This document shows, piece after piece, positions 23,041 to 31,055 of a DNA stretch of 64,000 bases. The DNA is from Tomitella fengzijianii (GTDB taxonomy: Bacteria; Actinomycetota; Actinomycetes; Mycobacteriales; Mycobacteriaceae), in contig NZ_CP041766.1 of assembly GCF_007559025.1 (NCBI RefSeq), positions 1 to 64,000 on the forward strand, in the 5' to 3' direction. Both the position numbers and the translations under genes were made by a program. Numbering within the stretch: the stretch's first letter is position 1; each line of letters begins with the position of its first letter. The notes beneath the pieces were generated by a model. That model saw only the letters and a list, made by a program, of their open reading frames with translations. It had not been told where the DNA came from and did not search any database.

Positions 23041-23188
23041 GCACGCTCGCTTTCCTGTTGCTCGTGCGGTGGTCTCGTGTTGACGCGGCCATGGGGCACG
23101 CCGCTTCGCGCTCACTTCTACGTGAGGCACCTCGGGCCCTCGCGCCCAGTGCATGCAACGTCAGGCGGTCAGATGCCGGCGTGCTGGG

Positions 23189-23809
23189 TCACGAGTCGGC
23201 CAGTCCGGAAAGCATCCGGACGACCACGTCCTTCGCCAACTCGTCGAGCCGGTCCGCCGGAATCCCGATCTCTTTGCTGACCTGGCTGCGGAATATGGCA
23301 TATCCGAAGTTCATTACCGCTGTCATCGCATGCGCCACGACGGGGTCGACATCGGAGGACAAGTGACCTTCGCCCTGGTCGCGCTGGAGGTCGACCCTGC
23401 TTCGCTCGAGTTTCGGGAACAGGCGGACGTCCTCATCCCCGTCGAGCATCAATAGCGTGGTCAGCCTCAAGGCATCTTCGGCATTGATGGTCTCCGCGAA
23501 GACCCTCGCTCGTCGTTCCGCGAACGGCAACTCGCGATCCCCCTGGAAGAAAACAGGCGACTCCTCCCAGCGCTCCTCGGCGATCGCGGCCCGGAGCAGC
23601 TCGCGGCGAGAGCCGAAGTACTGATAAACCTGGCCCCGGTTCGCCTGCGCTTCGTCGGCCACTTCTCGGAGGTTCAGGCCCGCCAGCACTCCGTCGCGTT
23701 CGAGAAGCCGCCTGGCCGCGTCCAGCATCCGACGCTCAGTGCCCTGCCTATCGCGGTTCCTGCGCCGATCCGGGGCCGACACGGGTTCCGACGGCGACGG
23801 CTCACTCAT
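23189..23809 (-). CDS. TetR-family regulator, divergent from the catabolic operon
   Basis: This is a 206-aa protein with an N-terminal TetR HTH (ERRMLDAARRLLERDGVL, LREVADEAQANRGQVYQYFG) and a C-terminal helical ligand domain. AGGAGG before ATG 23809 sets the start. It is divergent from the solute-binding protein gene; a palindrome at 23923-23939 in the shared gap is its probable operator, so it likely controls both directions. Its ligand is probably the pathway substrate or a CoA thioester. Confidence 0.87.
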   Translation of the reverse strand: MSEPSPSEPVSAPDRRRNRDRQGTERRMLDAARRLLERDGVLAGLNLREVADEAQANRGQVYQYFGSRRELLRAAIAEERWEESPVFFQGDRELPFAERRARVFAETINAEDALRLTTLLMLDGDEDVRLFPKLERSRVDLQRDQGEGHLSSDVDPVVAHAMTAVMNFGYAIFRSQVSKEIGIPADRLDELAKDVVVRMLSGLADS

Positions 23810-23922
23810 GTTGCCTCCTCATGCTCTCGCAACGCCAACAGGCAACACACTTCTGTCGGCTTCGCACAGTTGATGCACGTCCAGGGTTGTGGTCCAGCAT
23901 ACAAACACGCTATCATTTCGTT

Positions 23923-23939
23923 ACTAACGTTGTGTTAGT
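23923..23939. promoter_or_regulatory. Palindromic operator in the TetR/SBP gap
   Basis: ACTAAC-GTTGT-GTTAGT, a perfect 6-bp inverted repeat with a 5-bp centre, lies 18 bases before the solute-binding protein start and just after a TATCAT -10-like hexamer (23911-23916). The position over the expected transcription start fits repression. Confidence 0.6.
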
Positions 23940-23957
23940 TTCTCGATGGGAGTCTCC

Positions 23958-25586
23958 ATGCGTGTGAAACCACCGATTCGGCCCCGAGCTCTGAGGCCGC
24001 TCCGACTGCTCGTAGGACTTGCCCTCGCGGGCTCACTCGTCGCTTCATGCGCATCGGCGGACGGCGAGGCGAGCGGAGACTCCGATACCGCGGTGAAGGT
24101 CGAGCACGGGATCGTCGGCGACCAGCCCGAACCGGGGGCGCCCCGGGAGGGCGGCATGCTGACGATGGCTTCCTACACGAGCATCACCTCGCTCGATCCG
24201 GCGAAGACGCCCGCAATGGGGTCGACGGGCGGCACGGAGCTTGCGGCGATATACGACGTCCTCATGAGGTACGACGAGGACGAGGGCGAGTTTGCACCTC
24301 AGCTCGCCGAGTCTCTGGACGTGTCGGATGACGGCCTCGTGTCGACCCTGACGCTCCGCGACGGAGTCACCTTCAGCAACGGTGATCCCCTCGACGCCCG
24401 GTCCGTCACCTGGAGCATCCAGCGCTACAACGACTCCCACGGTGACGGGGCGCAGCTGTGGGAATCCATGGTCCAGTCCGTCGAGGCGACCGGTCCGTAC
24501 ACCGTCGTGTTCACCTTGCGTCAACCGTGGTCCGAGTTTCCGGCGATGCTTGCCGCAGGCCACGGGATGATCGTTTCGCCACGTTCCGTGGCCGGCGAGG
24601 ACTTCGTTCCCATCGGCGCCGGCCCATTCGTCCTCGACCGCTTCGCGCCGCACGAGAAGCTCGAACTCTCCGCGCGACGGGATTACTGGGACGGTCCACC
24701 ACACCTCGACTCGATCCGGTTCGTCGGCCTGACCGGGGATTCCGCGAAAGTGGAGGCGCTCAACGCCGGCGATGTCCAGCTTGCGTACCTCCGGTCACCA
24801 CGAGTCATCCGCCAGGCGCGGGCGGACGACCGTGCCGGCTACATTCAGACGTATCCGCTGGCGAGTGTGCTCATGGTCAACAACAGCGTCGGTCGGCCCG
24901 GTGGTGACGTCCGGGTGCGCCGGGCCATCGCGCAGGCGATCGACCTGGATGCGTTCAACAAGCGCGTCGACGACGGCGATGGGCTCCCCGGGGCGCAGAT
25001 TTTCCCCGAGTGGTCGCCACTCCACCCCGACGTTGAAGGCATCGCTTACGACCCGGACTCCGCAGCACAGCTGCTCGATGCTGCCAAGCGCGACGGGTAC
25101 GACGGACACCTGAGCTTTCTGGGCGTTGCTGCTGCGAAGTCCCAGACAACCGCTCTGGCAGTGCAATCCATGCTTCAGGCGGTCGGGTTCACGGTGACCC
25201 TGGACCTCCAGGCCAGCGTCGCGGACGTAATAAAGAAGCTCAATGTCGACCGCGATTACGATCTCAGTTTCTCCGGAATCAGCCTTCCGGACGCGGCTCC
25301 GGTGAACAAGCTGACGAGGGCACTCCGAAGCACGTCGGACAGCAATTATCTGAATTACGATAACTCTGAGATGGACAGCCTGTTGAGTCGGCTGCAAAGC
25401 ACCGATGCCGGCTCCGCCGCGAGACGGGAACTCCTGGGGGAGCTCCAGAACCTCGTGAATGACACGGTGCCGTTCGTCGCACTCGGGGCGGCACCGACGT
25501 TCACGCTCTGGTCCGACAGATTGTACGGCGTCGATCCCACTATCGACTCCATCCTCCTTTTCGGGAATGCCTGGATCGAACCGTGA
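23958..25586 (+). CDS. Solute-binding lipoprotein, SBP_bac_5 (DppA/OppA) family, 1
   Basis: This is a 542-aa protein with a lipoprotein signal (Arg-rich start, GLALAGSLVASC lipobox). The mature protein follows the family-5 solute-binding fold, beginning GGMLTMASYTSITSLDPAKT and including ARSVTWSIQRYND, GAGPFVLDRF and YWDGPPHLDSIRF. It is clearly paralogous to the product of 31056-32657. Family-5 proteins bind peptides, nickel, opines or other small compounds. No permease or ATPase gene lies in the window, so it must use a transporter coded elsewhere or act as a surface sensor or scavenger. ATG 23958 has GGGAG six bases upstream. Confidence 0.88.
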   Translation: MRVKPPIRPRALRPLRLLVGLALAGSLVASCASADGEASGDSDTAVKVEHGIVGDQPEPGAPREGGMLTMASYTSITSLDPAKTPAMGSTGGTELAAIYDVLMRYDEDEGEFAPQLAESLDVSDDGLVSTLTLRDGVTFSNGDPLDARSVTWSIQRYNDSHGDGAQLWESMVQSVEATGPYTVVFTLRQPWSEFPAMLAAGHGMIVSPRSVAGEDFVPIGAGPFVLDRFAPHEKLELSARRDYWDGPPHLDSIRFVGLTGDSAKVEALNAGDVQLAYLRSPRVIRQARADDRAGYIQTYPLASVLMVNNSVGRPGGDVRVRRAIAQAIDLDAFNKRVDDGDGLPGAQIFPEWSPLHPDVEGIAYDPDSAAQLLDAAKRDGYDGHLSFLGVAAAKSQTTALAVQSMLQAVGFTVTLDLQASVADVIKKLNVDRDYDLSFSGISLPDAAPVNKLTRALRSTSDSNYLNYDNSEMDSLLSRLQSTDAGSAARRELLGELQNLVNDTVPFVALGAAPTFTLWSDRLYGVDPTIDSILLFGNAWIEP

Positions 25587-25755
25587 GAAACGACTACCGC
25601 GTCGACCTGAACACTGAAGCAACACGCCGGATCACTTCGAACAACCGGAACCGAAATACCAAAACTGTCGTTGCGGGACGTGGAAGGTCCGCATCCTTTG
25701 CGGATACCGCGCCGCGTCCGAAAACTTGAACCAGCAATGAAGGAGTCCGAGAGAA

Positions 25756-26952
25756 ATGACAGTTTCCGCATTGCACGGAATCCGTGTCCTTGATATCGCT
25801 TCGGTTATCGCAGCGCCCGTGGCGACGACGTTTTTGGCCGACTTCGGAGCAGACGTCGTCAAGGTCGAGGAACCGAGTGCCGGCGACTTCCTCCGAGGTT
25901 ACGCTCGCAATCCGGGAGTTCGTTCGCTGCAATGGTCCCAGGAGGGAAGGAACAAGAAGTCCGTGACTCTCAATCTTCGAACACCTCGCGGGCAGCAGAT
26001 CCTTCGTGAACTCATCCCACACTTCGACGTCGTCGTATGCAATCAAAGGCCGTCCACACTCGAAAAGTGGGGGCTGAGTCCTGTTGAGATGCAGACACTG
26101 AATCCGCGGGCAGTCCTGGTATTCGTCACCGGCTATGGGTTGACCGGCCCCAACCGTGATCGCGGCGCGTTTGACCGGATTGCAAGCGCGTTCGCCGGGT
26201 TGACCTATGTCAGCGGTGAGCCCGATCGGCCACCGGTACGCAACGGGTTCGCGATGATCGATTACATGGCGGCCTACCTGACGGCCTTCGCAACGGTCAC
26301 TGCACTCTACCATCGAGACGCCAATGGCGGCTCGGGACAGATCATCGACTCTTCGCTTTATGAGGCAGGATTCCGCGCCAGCGAGGACGCGCTGCTCGCC
26401 TACACGTCGACAGGTGCCGTGCGAGAACGTAGCGGAAACACCAACCCCGCGCTAGTACCGGCAAGCGATTTCGACACGGCAGACGGCCGACGAATCGCCG
26501 TGCACGCCGGCACCGATCCACTGTTCCGACGTCTTGCACACGTCCTGGGCCGCTCGGAACTCGCTGATGATCCGCGTTATGCGACGCGCGCCGCTCGCGC
26601 AGAAAATCCCGAACAGCTTTACAAGATCATCGAAGGGTGGGCGTCGGAACGCAGCGCCGACGAGGCGGTCTCGGAGCTGACCGACGCGGGCATTCCGGCG
26701 TCCCCACTCATGAGCATCGCCGATATCGCTGCGGATCGACATTACCGTGAACGTGGGACGTTCGTAGAGGTGGACGATCCCGATTTTGGCACGGTGTCGA
26801 TGGTCGCGCCGCTCCCGCACCTGAGCGCCACTCCGGGCAAGATTGCCAGTCTCGGCTGCGCCCTGGGCGCGAACACCGATGAGGTCTACCGGGACCTGCT
26901 CGGGCTCTCGAACGCGGATCTCGCGGAACTACGTGATGCCGAGGTGATCTGA
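25756..26952 (+). CDS. CaiB/BaiF-family (class III) CoA transferase
   Basis: This is a 398-aa protein of normal family length. It begins LHGIRVLDIASVIAAPVATT, then LADFGADVVKVEEP and LDLR-like NLRTPRGQQILREL, and has the catalytic Asp in FAMIDYMAAYL at residue 169, the same number as in formyl-CoA transferase. The family moves CoA between acyl groups, so it can activate an acid using a pathway CoA ester. The gene overlaps the next one by one base (TGATG). It is the second gene of the catabolic operon, after a 169-bp gap without terminator. Confidence 0.92.
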   Translation: MTVSALHGIRVLDIASVIAAPVATTFLADFGADVVKVEEPSAGDFLRGYARNPGVRSLQWSQEGRNKKSVTLNLRTPRGQQILRELIPHFDVVVCNQRPSTLEKWGLSPVEMQTLNPRAVLVFVTGYGLTGPNRDRGAFDRIASAFAGLTYVSGEPDRPPVRNGFAMIDYMAAYLTAFATVTALYHRDANGGSGQIIDSSLYEAGFRASEDALLAYTSTGAVRERSGNTNPALVPASDFDTADGRRIAVHAGTDPLFRRLAHVLGRSELADDPRYATRAARAENPEQLYKIIEGWASERSADEAVSELTDAGIPASPLMSIADIAADRHYRERGTFVEVDDPDFGTVSMVAPLPHLSATPGKIASLGCALGANTDEVYRDLLGLSNADLAELRDAEVI

Positions 26953-27896
26953 TGCCGATAGACATCGAAGCCGCCGTGACTGCGGAGCCCCCGGCGCAGA
27001 CTCTGCGGTGGACGGAGCGCGACGTGCTTCTGTACCACCTGAGCATCGGCGCCGGAGCCGATCCAACTGCACCTGTCGAACAGCGCTGGGTCAATGAGCG
27101 ACATCTCCAGGTGTTTCCGTCTTTCGCATTGGTCGCCGGCAAGGGGATCTCCGCAGTCTCCTCGCAGGGTCCGCAGGTGCTGCCCGGCATCGATGTCGCA
27201 CCGGCGAAGCTCCTGCACGCCGGCCAATCCCTGGAGCTGCACCATCCGATATCGCCGAACGGGACCGCTCTGATCACTTCGCGTGTCACCCGGGTGTGGG
27301 ATACCGCGAGCGCGGCGATCATCGAGATGCAGTCCGCTGCCACCAAGGAGAACGGCAGGCCTTGGTGGACGAGCACCGCCCGGGTCTGGGCCGGAGGCGA
27401 ACGAGGGCGCACGGGGACGGCCCCTCCCCCGCAACGCACGGTACCGAGTCGTCCGCCCGATGTCGTACTCGACCGCAAAACCAGGGCAGACCAGGCGTTG
27501 CTGTACCGACTCAACGGTGGGATGAACCCATTGCACGTCGACCCGACGGTCGCACGGAACGCCGGTTTCGAACGTCCCACCATGCACGGGTTGGCAACCT
27601 ACGGGATCGTCTACAAGGCGCTTGTCGACGAACTACTGGGCGGAGCGACCGAGCACGCGGGGAGCCTTTCAGTCCGCTTCTCCGACTTCCTGCTCCCTGG
27701 CGACAGTATTCGGATTTGCGTATGGATCGAGGCGACGGAGCTGCTGTTCTCCGCCACCTGCCCCGAGAGGGGGCACGCGCCGGTGTTGAAGAACGGAGCC
27801 CTGACGCTGGCGGCCGCCGCCCGATCGTCGCAGGCCGACTTGCTCGGCCAGGGCGCCATCGAGCGAAGGGTTGACAGATTAATGTCGCAGTCTTAA
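26952..27896 (+). CDS. Hotdog-fold hydratase-2/HTD2-like protein with altered active site
   Basis: This is a 314-aa protein with two hotdog halves, as in hydratase-2 and MaoC-like or HTD2 proteins. The second half has the hydratase-2 pattern RLNGGMNPLHVDPTVARNAG, then FERPTMHGLATYGIV. In hydratase 2 the sequence before NPLH carries the catalytic Asp (typically SGDxNPLH); here that position is Gly, while His is kept. It may be a dehydratase with a different base, a thioesterase-like protein or inactive. It would act on the CoA ester made by the transferase or the ligase at 32758. Confidence 0.75.
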   Translation: MPIDIEAAVTAEPPAQTLRWTERDVLLYHLSIGAGADPTAPVEQRWVNERHLQVFPSFALVAGKGISAVSSQGPQVLPGIDVAPAKLLHAGQSLELHHPISPNGTALITSRVTRVWDTASAAIIEMQSAATKENGRPWWTSTARVWAGGERGRTGTAPPPQRTVPSRPPDVVLDRKTRADQALLYRLNGGMNPLHVDPTVARNAGFERPTMHGLATYGIVYKALVDELLGGATEHAGSLSVRFSDFLLPGDSIRICVWIEATELLFSATCPERGHAPVLKNGALTLAAAARSSQADLLGQGAIERRVDRLMSQS

Positions 27897-27905
27897 ATTG
27901 GGTTC

Positions 27906-28520
27906 GTGACTTACAGCACTCCACAGCTGGCGCTCATCGAGGCGGCCGAGCGAATCGTCGCGGAACGCGGCATCGCCGCGTTGACGGTCAAGGACGTTCA
28001 GGTTGCGGCGCGCCAGTCCAACAGGTCGGCGGTCCGGTACCACTTCGGATCGCGGAACGACCTGCTCGAGGCGGTGCTCGACCTCCGGATGCGCCCGGTC
28101 GACAACAAGCGTCAGGAGATGCTCGACCGGATCGGGCGGTCCGGCGATCCGCCGCAGGCCCGCCAGGCGGTGGAGGCTCTTGTCCACCCCCTGGCGGCGG
28201 AGACGCTCGGCCGCGCGGACAGCCGCTACGCCCGGTTTCTCGTGCAGACCCTGTTCGATCCCGTACTCGCCGAGATCGCTCAGAAGCACCTCCGTGCCGA
28301 GAGCTTCCGCATGGTCCACAAACTGCTCATCGGCCTGTGCCCCGCAGGAGAGCCCGCCGCGAGCTGGCGGGCCGACAACATCGCGCAGCTCAACATGATC
28401 ACACTCGCAACGCAGGAGGGGCGGGGTACACGACGGCCGGAGAGCGCCGCCGTCGTGGAGGACCTCATCACCAGCTGCACAGCACTTCTCACCGCACCGG
28501 CCCCCAAGGCCGGAGACTAA
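27906..28520 (+). CDS. TetR-family regulator within the operon
   Basis: This is a 204-aa protein with the TetR HTH (LIEAAERIVAERGIAALTVK, SNRSAVRYHFGSRNDLLEAV) and a C-terminal domain of the TetR_C type found with acyl-CoA metabolism. GTG 27906 is the start, 10 bases after the previous stop. A regulator placed between enzymes suggests internal feedback control. The pairing with the divergent TetR at 23189 gives three regulators including IclR. Confidence 0.85.
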   Translation: MTYSTPQLALIEAAERIVAERGIAALTVKDVQVAARQSNRSAVRYHFGSRNDLLEAVLDLRMRPVDNKRQEMLDRIGRSGDPPQARQAVEALVHPLAAETLGRADSRYARFLVQTLFDPVLAEIAQKHLRAESFRMVHKLLIGLCPAGEPAASWRADNIAQLNMITLATQEGRGTRRPESAAVVEDLITSCTALLTAPAPKAGD

Positions 28521-28537
28521 CAGTCAGGAGAAACCCC

Positions 28538-29485
28538 ATGACATATGCGATTCCCACCACGGCGATGCCCACGCCGACGGATCCGCTGGCGTGCTTCGGC
28601 CCCATCGTGGCGCCGCGTCTGGCCGCCGGAGTCGATGAACGGCCCTACGAGGGGTTCTCGCTGACACCGCATGCACCGACGATCGGCGCGGAGATCTCGG
28701 GAATCCGCCTGAGCGGAAACCTCTCCGACGCGGTCATGAGCGAGTTGCGTCGTGCACTTCTCGAGTGGAAGGTGCTGTTCTTCCGCGGGCAGAACATCAG
28801 CCGCGCGGAGCACCGGGCGTTCGCCGAGAAGTGGGGGGCGCTCGAACAGCATCCCTTCTACAAGTACACCCAGCCCGGCCAGACCGACGTGGACGTGGCG
28901 ACCCTCGCCAAAGACGCCACCGCGGTCGGCGCCGAGAACATCTGGCACAACGACGTCACCTGGCATGAGCACCCGTCGTTCGCGGCGATCCTGAGGGCGG
29001 TGGAGATCCCCGAGGTCGGCGGCGACACCCTGTGGGCCGACACCGGCGCGGCGTACGACCTCCTTCCCGACGACATCAAGCAGCGCATCGACGGGCTCGA
29101 GGCCGAACACGACTGGATCAGGTCGTTCGGCTCCGGGATGCCCGCGGACGCGATCGAGTTGCTCCGGCCGCAGTTCCCGCCGGTGCGCCACCCCGTGGTG
29201 CGGGTGATCCCCGAGATCGGCCGGCGCGTGCTGTTCGTCAACGTCGCCTTCACCCAGCGGATCGTCGGCATGCCGGAGGACGAATCGAACGAGCTGCTGC
29301 GGCTGCTGTACCGCCACGTGATGCGGCCGGAACTGCAGGTGCGGCTGCGGTGGCAGCCCGACACCATCGCCATGTGGGACAACCGCGCCTGCCAGCACTA
29401 CGCCTCCAGCGACTACTTCCCGGCCCGACGGGTGATGGACCGCATCTCCATCGTCGGAGACAAGCCCGTCGGGGTGCGGGGATGA
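28538..29485 (+). CDS. TauD/TfdA-family Fe(II)/2-oxoglutarate dioxygenase
   Basis: This is a 315-aa protein. The iron ligands are visible as HND in WHNDVTWHEHPSFAAIL and the distal His in MWDNRACQHYASSDYFPARR, whose Arg binds 2-oxoglutarate. Residues GGDTLWADTGAAYDLLP are the usual conserved core. The family hydroxylates taurine, alkyl sulfates, 2,4-D and other acids, often cleaving an ether or C-S bond. About 45 extra N-terminal residues precede the typical start. The best start is ATG 28538 with AGGAG. It is the oxygenase of the cluster; its substrate is unknown. Confidence 0.92.
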   Translation: MTYAIPTTAMPTPTDPLACFGPIVAPRLAAGVDERPYEGFSLTPHAPTIGAEISGIRLSGNLSDAVMSELRRALLEWKVLFFRGQNISRAEHRAFAEKWGALEQHPFYKYTQPGQTDVDVATLAKDATAVGAENIWHNDVTWHEHPSFAAILRAVEIPEVGGDTLWADTGAAYDLLPDDIKQRIDGLEAEHDWIRSFGSGMPADAIELLRPQFPPVRHPVVRVIPEIGRRVLFVNVAFTQRIVGMPEDESNELLRLLYRHVMRPELQVRLRWQPDTIAMWDNRACQHYASSDYFPARRVMDRISIVGDKPVGVRG

Positions 29486-30213
29486 GCCGCGCGGAGCGAT
29501 CGGATTCCACGCTCATGACCGCAAAACGTGAGGCCGACGGCACACCTACGCATTCTGATCTGCCGTACCTGCTGGACACCCGCCGCAGCTGCCGGGCATT
29601 CGAACCGCAACCCGTCCCGCGCGGGACGATCGAGCAGATCCTGGCGTTGGCGCAGCGCACCCCCTCGTGGTGCAATACGCAGCCCTGGCAGGTGTCCATC
29701 ACCGAAGGCGACGCGACCGACCGGCTTCGGGCGGGCCTCGCCGACCACGTCCGCTCCCAACCGCAGGAGCCGGACTTCGCCTTTCCATCCGAATATCGCG
29801 GCGTGTACCGGGCACGGCGCAAGGAATGCGCCATGCAGCTGTACTCCAGCCTGGGGATCGCCGACGGCGACCGGCAGGCGTCGGCGGCGCAGACGATGAA
29901 GAACTTCGCGCTGTTCGGCGCGCCGCACCTCGCCGTCATCACATCGGACGACGCCCTGGGGGTTTACGGCGCGGTCGACTGCGGTCTTTACGTCAACACG
30001 TTCCTTCTCGCCGCGCACAGCCTCGGTGTGGCGACGATTCCGCAGGCCGCGCTCGCCGGCTGCGCCCCGTTTCTGCGCCGATTCCTCGGTTTGGGGGACG
30101 ACCGGCGGATCTTGTGCACCATCGCGTTCGGCTACGCCGACGTGGAACACCCGGCGAATGCGTTCCGCACGACCAGGGCCGACACCGGCATGGTCGTCGA
30201 CTGGGTGTCATGA
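29482..30213 (+). CDS. Nitroreductase-family FMN oxidoreductase
   Basis: This is a 243-aa protein coupled to the dioxygenase by an ATGA overlap. RRSCRAFEPQPVPRGTIEQI and AQRTPSWCNTQPWQVSITE are the FMN-binding signatures, and a later LLAAHSLGVATIPQAALAG motif is typical. Members reduce nitro groups, dehalogenate, or reduce enones using NAD(P)H. Its place inside a CoA-linked operon suggests a reductive step on a nitro, quinone or conjugated intermediate. Confidence 0.88.
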   Translation: MSRAERSDSTLMTAKREADGTPTHSDLPYLLDTRRSCRAFEPQPVPRGTIEQILALAQRTPSWCNTQPWQVSITEGDATDRLRAGLADHVRSQPQEPDFAFPSEYRGVYRARRKECAMQLYSSLGIADGDRQASAAQTMKNFALFGAPHLAVITSDDALGVYGAVDCGLYVNTFLLAAHSLGVATIPQAALAGCAPFLRRFLGLGDDRRILCTIAFGYADVEHPANAFRTTRADTGMVVDWVS

Positions 30214-30241
30214 CGGCTCCGACCGGTAAGGGCTCTTGCAC

Positions 30242-30991
30242 ATGACCGTCATCGAGCAACAACACGACAGAATCCTGGTCATCCGCCTGGAGCGGCCAGC
30301 CAAGCGTAACGCCATCGACCGGGCCATGACCGACGGGATCGACGCCGCGCTCAACCGGCTCGACGACGACCCGGACCTGTGGTGCGGGGTCATCACCGGC
30401 ACCGCGGAGGTGTTCAGCGCGGGCACCGACCTCAGTGGCGGAACGGATCTGACCACCGAGCGCGGCGGCGAGTACGGGCTGATCCGCCGTGAGAGGGACA
30501 CCCCGCTGATCGCAGCGGTGGAGGGTTACGCGCTCGGCGGCGGTTTCGAGGCGGCCCTGGCGTGCGACGCGATCGTCGCGTCGTCCACTGCGCAGTTCGG
30601 TCTCCCCGAGACGCGCCGCGGGCTCGTGGCCACTTCCGGAGCGCTGTTCCGCGCGGCGAACGCATTGCCCCCCAACGTCGCCCGCGAACTGCTCATCTCC
30701 GGACGCACCCTTGACGCAGACCGCGCATACGTGCTCGGCGTCGTCAACGAGGTGACCGTGGCCGGCTGCGCGCTCGACGGCGCGTTGGCCCTCGCGGAGG
30801 ACGTCTGCCGGAGTTCGCCGACCGCCGTACGGGCGACGCTGCGCGCATTGCGGGCGCAGGCCGTCGACGACGACGCGCGCGGTTGGGCGGCGACGGAGAA
30901 CGCCCTCGCCGAAGTGCTCGCCTCCGACGACATGAAGGAAGGACTCGCAGCCTTCCGTGACAAGCACCGGCCCCGCTGGAGTGGACACTGA
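30242..30991 (+). CDS. Enoyl-CoA hydratase/isomerase (crotonase) family
   Basis: This is a 249-aa protein. Crotonase motifs: ERPAKRNAIDRAMTDGI, AGTDLSG for the first oxyanion NH, and AAVEGYALGGGFEAALACD for the second. FGLPETRRGLVATSGALFR follows, where hydratases carry Glu residues; the Glu in PETRRG is present while the second catalytic Glu is not obvious. It may therefore be an isomerase, hydrolase or other crotonase rather than a plain hydratase. ATG 30242 is used; a TTG lies six bases upstream. Confidence 0.9.
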   Translation: MTVIEQQHDRILVIRLERPAKRNAIDRAMTDGIDAALNRLDDDPDLWCGVITGTAEVFSAGTDLSGGTDLTTERGGEYGLIRRERDTPLIAAVEGYALGGGFEAALACDAIVASSTAQFGLPETRRGLVATSGALFRAANALPPNVARELLISGRTLDADRAYVLGVVNEVTVAGCALDGALALAEDVCRSSPTAVRATLRALRAQAVDDDARGWAATENALAEVLASDDMKEGLAAFRDKHRPRWSGH

Positions 30992-31055
30992 TCCGCCGCG
31001 ATCCGCCTCCGATCACGGAGTGCGGCGGCCGAAGACACGATCGGAAGAGCAAAGG

